The position numbers and the translations under genes were made by a program. 64,000 bases of DNA from Hypomesus transpacificus. Its lineage: Eukaryota > Chordata > Actinopteri > Osmeriformes > Osmeridae. This document shows positions 58,277 to 64,000 of the stretch, piece after piece. The first letter of the stretch is position 1; the number at the start of each line of letters is the position of its first letter. The stretch covers positions 12,025,412-12,089,411 of the forward strand of contig NC_061065.1 of assembly GCF_021917145.1 (NCBI RefSeq), in the 5' to 3' direction. The notes beneath the pieces were generated by a model, which was not told the DNA's origin, searched no databases, and saw nothing but the letters and a program-made list of their open reading frames with translations.

Positions 58277-61200
58277 GAGGAGGTAACTACATTATTGGGT
58301 GTAAAAAGCTAACAGTGCTGTGCCCTTACGAGAATACATTTGCATCCAGAACAGCACTGGAATTTGCATTGACTGAAATGAGCGAACTGGACATAAAAGA
58401 GAGTCTGTAGACAAAAATGACAAGGCAAAAACACACACACACACGTGTATACATACACACCCCAACCAGCCAACACTTGTCCATTGACCTGTCATCAGTT
58501 TTGGTTTGTGTTGTACTGGCAGAGACATTAGCCTTTGGCTGCACTAATGTTGTCTCTGGTCAGGAAAAACCACTGAAAAACACACACACACGCGCGCACA
58601 CAAACACACACACACACACACAAAACATTGCTAGCTGATGCCATCATGGAAAGCTCAACAGAGGGGCCAAGCTCAATTGAGACCTCCCTCCTCTAAACGC
58701 CTAACCCCACACACACACTCACAACGTTTGCCAAGAGACAGTTGAGAAACAAAAACATTCACATTATTGGCTGGGGAATCCTCTATTCCGAAATGCTTCC
58801 TTTTTAGGTTCTGTTCAGTAACTCCCTCTGGCAGTTGCCTCTTAGAAACACTGCAGAGGTTTAAAGCAAACACACCCCACATACCTCATGTCTGTCAGTG
58901 GTTTCATTTCAAACAGCTTAGGTACGCTTGATTTAAACTTTAATTCGTGCCAGTTGGGCGGAGGTGGGATGGGGAGATTGAGCCCATCTTGGGAGAAACT
59001 TTCCAGAGACACAGCTTTGTTTGAACCAGCTTGGGGTCTGTCGCCTGACCCGGGCTATCAGAAAGTATATGAAGGTGCATTTGATTTGACTCACAGTTCG
59101 CACCCATGGGACTGTGGTCCAGAGGTATGTTGCCAGGCGCCATCAGCCTCCAGTATGACCCTAACTGACCATGAGGCTAGCAGAGGGCTTGGTGACAGGG
59201 TTACAGTTGCCAGGGGGGAGATTAATGAATTGATCATTCTCCAACGTTGCTGTATGTGTCTATATGTGTGTGTGTTATCACTACTTGACTCCCTGCCCTC
59301 TAGAGCCTGTGGTGCTGAAAGCCCTTCCTCCCGGGCAGCGATGCCTCTGTTTGTGTTATCTCACTCGGGTCATGTGACGAGGGTGGGTCCTGAGCCTCAT
59401 CTCTATTACCCAGAATCACCCCTCATGGTCTCTCGGGTCAGGCCTACTCTGGAGTGGATACTAGAGATCCTCTTCAACACACAAAGTGACACAGGCAAAG
59501 GTCAGGCCTAAGAATACCTCCTGGTTCCTAGTGGAGGTATGTGGCTGGGGTATGTAGGTGGGGAGGGGGCATTTAACTCCCCCCCCCCCCCCCCTTCACC
59601 CAGGGCACTTAGCTGGAGCTGGAGAGATAGCCTGTCATTAGACAGACTGGGGCACAACCTGAGTGTCCTTGCGTGTTTATTCGACGGCGCTAACTGTCCA
59701 TCTATTTGCTGTTCCTCACCCCCCCCCACTCCCCTCCCACTCCCCCCCCCCCCCTCCTCCCCTCCCACTAGGTCACCCGGATCTCTGGTCCTCCTCCCTT
59801 CCTCATCTCCTCCTCCACCACCCCCCCCCAGGTTCCATCTCGGCCCTCCAGCTTCCCCGGACACGCCTGCGCCGACCTCCCGCCGCCACTAGAGGGAGCT
59901 GCCGCTCCTGCTCTCTCGCCAGTGGCCCAGGCCGTCCCCACAGGCCTTTCACCACCTGGCCCCCCAGCGACGAGCCTCCCGCTACGTCAACCGCCCCCCG
60001 CCCCTTCCTCCTCCTCCAGGCCGGCAGCCAGACCACATGGAGAAGGTGCAGCACATGACCCGCTCGGCCTTCCGGCGGGCGTCCATGGCGGTGGAGGTTC
60101 CTCCGCAGGCCAGGCAGAACATGCAGGAGCTCTTCGTCAACTTCTGCCTCATCCTCATCTGCCTGCTGCTCATCTACATCATCGTCCTGCTCATGTGAGG
60201 GGGGGGGCGGAGGGGAAGGGGGGGCGGTCGGGCGGGGGGAAGGGGGGCATTGTCATCTATGTGGAAGGGGCTGGGGTTCTGGGGAACCAGGGTGAATCTA
60301 CGGGCTGATTGGGGAGGAGGGGTGTGCGTGCGTGTGGGTGGGTAGGGGGTTGTGTGTGTGTGTGCGGGGGGGGGGGGATTGACTCTCTAGGGGACTGGGG
60401 GGAGGGGGGGGCGGGCATGGAGATGATCTGTTTCTAGAATAATCGATTCTAAATGGTGGTTTGAATGGAAGGGGATCCGTGAGATCAGACAGCTGAGTTA
60501 ATCCCACTAGGCATGGATAACCAGGCACCTGTCCGGGTCAAACTCCATCATAGCTGCTCCAACACAGGAGCCTGACCGGTCCCCTCACTCACTGCCCGGG
60601 GGTGGAGGCCTGGGCCACGACAGAGCCAGGCTGCTAGGATGCTGAACACTAGGGGGCGCCACTGCCGTTTGTCTGTTATCCATGCTCTCCCCCCCGCATG
60701 CAACCACACAACTAATGTCAACGGCCCACTGACACACTGCTTCAATAAACTGGCAATGGAAAACCTGACTATTGAGTGTGTGTGTATGTATGTATGTATG
60801 TATGTATGTATGTATGTATGTATGTATGTATGTATGTATGTATGTATGTATGTATGTATGTATGTATGTATGTATGTAGGCTGTGTATGTATGTATGTAG
60901 GCTATGTATGTATGTATGTATGTATGTATGTATGTATGTATGTATGTATGTATGTATGTATGTATGTATGTATGTACGTATGTACGTATGTAGGCTATGT
61001 ATGTATGTATGTATGTAGGCTATGTATGTATGTAAGCTATGTATGTATGTAGGCTATATATGTTTGTGTATGCATGTGTGTGTGTGTGTGTGTTTGTGTG
61101 TCGCTGTCTCATTGGCCCCTTCTTTCTCCAAACAGACCACTGTAGCTGAACCAATGACCATCTATCCATCCATCCATCCATCCACCCATCTTCTACCCCC

Positions 61201-63467
61201 ATAGAGTACCGTCCCGTCTGGACGCAAATGACACAATGCCGTCTCAATCTGCCGCTCGACTTCCCGGTCACGCTCGTGCGGACCGCGACCTCACATCCTG
61301 TGATGTCATCTCCTTCACGTAGCTGTGACTAGCCTCACCAGTGATCCGCTGCAGCCCACATATGGAACAGCGGAGGAGCACTGATGACACGACGCCTGAG
61401 TCTGGAGCTGTGTGGCAATAAGTAGCGACACAGTTCATCCTCTTCTGCTAGCTGGCACACACGGCGTGCGTGACTGCTACATTGCTAATGCAGAGCCAAC
61501 GTCACCCTGTCACCCCTGATGATGTCACACATTCTCATTCTCTGTGCTGTGGCGCACGGTGATGTCACACATGTTGATGTCACACATTTCCGTTTTGTCA
61601 TTTAGCAGACACTATCCAGAGCGACTTACAGTAAGTACAGGGACATTCCCCCCCGAGGCAAGTAGGGTGAAGTGGACAAAGACACAACGTCATTTGGCAC
61701 GGCGGGGATTCGATCCGGCAACCTTCTGATTACTAGGCCGATTCCCTATCCGCTCAGCCACCTGCACCCCTCACACACTGCGGTCACCCACGCTGACGTT
61801 ATAAGTACTACATTGACGAACATGACGCTAAAGCTAGGCTGAATATATCAAGGTTGAGACAATGATGTCACCACAAGGCAGGAGTTTGGATTTCATGGGA
61901 CCAGAGAGAATGTGTCGCCAATAGCAACAGAGCCCCAACAGTAACAACAGTAGCTAACAGTTAGGGTTAGCTACTGTTAGCGTTTCCAGTTCAATTCTAC
62001 AAAAAGACAACCAAGTATGTGGACATTAAGCCACTTAAGAGGCCAAATTTAGCTTATTTTGTCATCCAGTTGGGCATTCCATGCATATTTATCCATTCCA
62101 ATTTACTTTAGCAAAATACACAAAGGCTCATGGGTAACCGACGGACGTTTCTCACCCTTCACATATTGTTCCAATAGAGCAGAAAGTCACATCCCTAGTC
62201 CACTCTGGAACTACAGCGATACTACAGTTCGACATTTCCATCTTTCTGCGTTCCTCAATTGCTGTAAGACACTACCAAATAAAAAGACTGGTTCATAGTT
62301 CAGATTTACAACGTGAGGACCTGGTCTGTTTTCCTTCAGTCACAAACATCCACTCAACAGCAGACCACAAATGTATTTCATTGATACCAATAACTGGTTC
62401 ATTTATAATTGGACACTGGAATGTTATGGAGGAAAGCTATTTTTTGGGGCACTGAAGGAACATGAGTGAACTCTAGCAGGTTCCACAGGTAATGTACCTC
62501 TTCCACCACAAGGGGGAGACAGAGCCCCATGCATGAGCTGCCAGGAGGCACAGACTCATCCAAACTGCCTGTTCTACATTTCTACTGCCATCAACCTTCC
62601 CCTCTCTCTCCATTCCCTCCATCTTTCTTTCACGCCCCCTCCCTCCCTCCCTCCACCTTTCACTCCCTCCCTCCTCCCTTCTCACCTGGTTTATCTCTGC
62701 CTCCTGCCGCAACCTCTCCCTCTGTTGTTGCTCCTGTTGCCACGCCGACAGCCCCCCTCCCGTCTCCGGTCCGTTCCGCGCGGCGCCGACGCCGGCCTCC
62801 GGATCGGGCCGGTACTCCATCTGTTCACTCAGCCACATCTGCGTCCGGACGGCCGGCTGGATGGGGGAACCTCCCGGAGCCTGGTGTCCCAGCGGCAGGC
62901 CTCTCGGGCTGGGCAGCACCAGGCTGGCGGACGCCCCCGTCCCCGGAGCCCTGCTCTCAGTCAACGCGCCGTAGCCCAGGTCCAGACTCCGGGGCTTCAA
63001 CGGGGAGCCGCGGGCCGGGTCGTACCGATAGCGGGGGTCGGCTCCCGGGGAGCGCAGCTGCAAGCCCTGGGCGAGGGGAAGGTAGGGCTCGGTGGTGATG
63101 GTGCTGGTGGAGCCCCCCAGAGGCTCCTGGCGGTAGCCGTACAGCGAGCCGCGGTCCAGGGAGCCGTGGGGGTCGTAGCGGTAGCCGCTTGCCCTCCCCG
63201 ACGGGCAGGTCTTGTCCGGGGCGGAGAGGCGGGTCAGGGAGGACCAGCGCCTGACGGGACGGGGGTCCTGCATGTCCAGGCAGGGGTCCGCAGGGCCGGG
63301 GGCGGCCAGCTGGCAGGAGGAGCTCCAGGGGCTGGCCACGCCCGGGGAGGGGCCGCAGAGCTTGGAGCCGGAGGAGGGCGAGGGGGAGGGCATGACGTGG
63401 GCAGTGGGGATGCCCCCCCCGGAGCGCAGGGGCTGGAAGGAGGGGGTGGTGCTGGAGCTGGAGTGGT
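48943..63467 (-). CDS. cep85l: Centrosomal protein 85-like, 5' end beyond the window
   Basis: Minus-strand exons from 5' to 3': 63467-62686, 55025-54940, 53302-53182, 52646-52464, 51865-51713, 51035-50881, 50557-50440, 50348-50298, 50198-50091, 49458-49275, 49106-48943. They join in consistent phase to 700 aa plus stop. The first visible exon starts in phase 1, so roughly 80-100 N-terminal residues lie right of the window. Diagnostic CEP85L blocks are [131 protein letters not shown] and the C-terminus [19 protein letters not shown]85L is a centrosomal/pericentriolar coiled-coil protein; in humans its variants cause lissencephaly. Exons 2-11 are mostly coiled coil. The paralogue CEP85 is disfavoured by PLN nested in the gene and by the C-terminus. 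A small exon between 55025 and 62686 may be missed. Confidence 0.95.
49209..49270 (+). repeat. (TC)n(GT)n in CEP85L intron
   Basis: A compound microsatellite in the last CEP85L intron, adjacent to the splice donor at 49274. Confidence 0.9.
51450..51712 (+). repeat. Interrupted (TG)n, CEP85L intron
   Basis: GT-rich sequence whose right part is a tandem gacagtgtgtgtgtgt array directly next to the exon ending at 51713. Confidence 0.9.
51893..52455 (+). repeat. 24/25-bp minisatellite filling a CEP85L intron
   Basis: About 23 copies of a 24-25-bp unit (core atgaggtctgtagtaca, joined by ggtcagt) occupy 563 of the 598 bp between exons 51865-51713 and 52646-52464. A larger block is duplicated with a spacing of 194 bp (for example 52049 and 52243), including the rare variants cagtttagaatgaggac and tatagtcaaggtcagt. 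The repeat begins 8 nt from the splice donor of the exon ending at 52464. Confidence 0.95.
52981..53151 (+). mobile_element. tRNA-derived SINE, copy 2
   Basis: Plus-strand copy of the SINE seen at 1252-1450: head gatggctgagcgggga, B-box-like ggttgccggatcatgcc, body ccttgggcaagccacttcac and tail ctggataagagcgtctgct. The B box is damaged. It lies 31 bp downstream (on the CEP85L strand) of the exon ending at 53182. Confidence 0.85.
53303..54939 (-). other. CEP85L intron with CA/TG repeats
   Basis: Unique sequence with (TG)n at 54281-54302 and a (CA)n array with repeated caccaacacgcaca units at 54480-54560. At 54835-54925 about four units of tgtactgacatgtgtgtg are in tandem. No extra exon was recognised. 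Confidence 0.75.
55048..55361 (+). repeat. 39-bp minisatellite, eight near-identical copies
   Basis: The unit contains ttcatcatcagcatcgtcat and caccacccctcattac. Copies start (at ttc) at 55051, 55090, 55129, 55168, 55207, 55246, 55285 and 55324 with no differences I can see. The array lies 22 bp upstream, on the CEP85L strand, of the exon starting at 55025. A period of 39 bp (13 codons) keeps frames open on both strands, but there is no evidence that they are translated. Confidence 0.97.
57345..57432 (-). other. Weak candidate extra CEP85L exon
   Basis: On the minus strand CCTCAG precedes and GTGGCC follows an 88-nt segment encoding VSSSSSRW and [10 protein letters not shown]. It lies where vertebrate CEP85L has a Ser/Gly/Phe-containing segment before the KIKEGLL block. 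However, 88 nt is not a multiple of three and both flanking junctions are phase 0, so inclusion would shift the frame. It may be chance or an alternative exon. Confidence 0.15.
58888..59511 (+). other. Open frame of 207 codons upstream of PLN, probably not coding
   Basis: An ATG-to-stop frame in non-repetitive sequence about 0.5-1.1 kb upstream of PLN. The predicted peptide has no domain, signal peptide or family that I recognise. It may simply be a chance ORF in the PLN 5' region. Confidence 0.12.
60037..60198 (+). CDS. pln: Phospholamban, SERCA regulator
   Basis: A single coding exon of 53 aa begins [16 protein letters not shown] and ends [18 protein letters not shown]. Phospholamban is a small sarcoplasmic-reticulum membrane protein that inhibits the SERCA Ca2+ pump in heart and slow muscle; phosphorylation relieves the inhibition. 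Residues 1-30 are the cytoplasmic helix with the PKA site RRAS (Ser16). Residues about 32-53 are the transmembrane helix with a Leu/Ile zipper (L38, I41, L45, I48, L52). The CaMKII threonine (human Thr17) is Met here, and one residue is inserted before the conserved Glu. The third transmembrane cysteine (human Cys46) is Tyr. CTCCAG at 60014-60019 just before the start is probably the acceptor of an intron in the 5' UTR, as in mammals. The gene is nested in a CEP85L intron on the opposite strand, again as in mammals. Confidence 0.97.
   Translation: MEKVQHMTRSAFRRASMAVEVPPQARQNMQELFVNFCLILICLLLIYIIVLLM
60744..60749 (+). terminator. Poly(A) signal of PLN
   Basis: AATAAA lies 546 bp after the PLN stop codon, just before the large TATG repeat. 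Confidence 0.55.
60780..61070 (+). repeat. (TATG)n tetranucleotide microsatellite
   Basis: Nearly 290 bp of tatg/gtat units interrupted by ggc and cgta variants. It lies just downstream of the PLN poly(A) signal and within the CEP85L intron. The open frames of MYVC repeats are artefacts. Confidence 0.98.
61593..61770 (-). mobile_element. tRNA-derived SINE, copy 3
   Basis: Minus-strand copy of the same SINE as 1252-1450, showing catttagcagac, gcgacttacagtaagtacag, gaggcaagtagggtgaagtg and, at the head, gctcagccacctg. Its tail is slightly truncated and the ccttgcccaagg block is partly deleted. Confidence 0.85.
61771..62685 (-). other. CEP85L intron, unique sequence
   Basis: Unique AT-rich sequence, then a pyrimidine tract at 62595-62690 at the splice donor of the exon ending at 62686. 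No other feature is seen. Confidence 0.6.
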
Positions 63468-64000
63468 CTGGAGGAGAGAGAGAGAGATGGAAAGAGAGAG
63501 AGAGGTTAGAGAGGTCAGAGAGGGACGGTCGGGAGTACTGAGACGCTGGGGAGAGAAGGAGAGAGGAAAGGCAGGAGGGACAGTTTGTGTGGGCGGGAAA
63601 AACGTATATTTGGATTTTGCCGTTTCTCTACGAACTCGATAATAAATGAGAAGTGCTTCCTCCCTGACAATGGCCACACGCACGTTGAAAGCTATTGGAC
63701 AGCAGTAAGAATGGGGTACAGGGAGGAGGGGCGTGTGTTTGGTGCTGGTCAGTGTGTGCGTATTATGACTGGCCCATATCCACTCTGGTCCGGGTCCATG
63801 AATAGACGAATCAAAGAGTCCCTATGTGTCTCCGTGCATCTCATTTCAACAAAAGAACTCTGCAATGCAGCAGTTTGGGATACAAGAAGGAAAACAATAA
63901 GTCTGGGTTTACGTATGTCGTAAGTGGGTGTTCTGTATAGATTCATTTTGCCAGACCGAGGTGCTGGTTGGCCAGAAAGCATCGGGGCGTATACTGCTGA
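63468..64000 (-). other. CEP85L intron running off the right edge
   Basis: The minus-strand acceptor (CTCCTCCAG) lies at its left end. A gagaga-rich stretch (63470-63520) is the pyrimidine tract on the CEP85L strand. No upstream exon is visible up to the edge. Confidence 0.7.

Larger units (their letters stand above)
55362..60019. other. CEP85L intron sequence left of PLN
   Basis: A mix of unique sequence and simple repeats. It includes an 18-bp unit (tgcgagtgtgagtgagtg), about five copies at 56515-56603, poly-G and poly-C runs, and a pyrimidine tract at 57655-57770. It presumably also holds the PLN promoter and non-coding first exon, which I cannot place. Confidence 0.5.

Noticed and set aside
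60639..61052. 137-aa frame of MYVC repeats
   Set aside because: Product of the (TATG)n microsatellite.
62533..63642. 369-aa plus-strand frame
   Set aside because: Antisense of the large CEP85L exon 62686-63467, whose minus-strand reading matches CEP85L closely.

Overview
The window is chromosomal DNA from a ray-finned (teleost) fish. The genes are spliced with GT-AG introns. Intergenic distances are short. There are LINE, tRNA-derived SINE and hAT-type repeats of fish character, and very many TG, CT and GA microsatellites and minisatellites. The species cannot be named from sequence alone. The gene order corresponds to the mammalian NUS1 - SLC35F1 - PLN/CEP85L block (human 6q22), which supports the orthology calls.

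Layout. 1-2412: relic of an L2/Rex-like LINE with a SINE nested in its 3' part. 2413-4724 (+): nephrocan (NEPN), three coding exons, 519 aa, secreted leucine-rich-repeat protein with an acidic tail. 5211-9442 (+): NUS1 (Nogo-B receptor), five exons, 281 aa, about 350 bp downstream of the NEPN poly(A) signal. 9443-16023: long NUS1 3' UTR, then intergenic DNA with a 600-bp pyrimidine minisatellite. 16024-39723 (+): SLC35F1, eight coding exons, 387 aa; its 10-kb first intron is packed with purine/pyrimidine tracts, a 120-bp higher-order minisatellite and a hAT MITE. 41283-45556 (+): an F-box protein of 516 aa in eight exons that I cannot assign to a named family. 63467-48943 (-): CEP85L, eleven coding exons (about 700 aa), 5' end beyond the right edge, converging tail-to-tail on the F-box gene. 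60037-60198 (+): phospholamban (PLN), 53 aa, nested on the opposite strand in a CEP85L intron, as in mammals.

The genes do not form a pathway. NUS1 is the non-catalytic subunit of cis-prenyltransferase (dolichol synthesis), NEPN an extracellular matrix/TGF-beta-related SLRP, SLC35F1 a membrane transporter-like protein, PLN the SERCA regulator, CEP85L a centrosomal coiled-coil protein. The arrangement is conserved synteny.

Most notable points: the unassigned F-box gene in a position where I know of no human coding gene; a PLN that keeps the PKA serine but has Met in place of the CaMKII threonine plus a one-residue insertion; three perfect RFX X-box motifs; introns or splice acceptors built from minisatellites or pure poly-C; and minisatellites with higher-order structure. 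I saw no convincing wholly new system. All exon coordinates come from reading splice sites and reading-frame continuity by eye.
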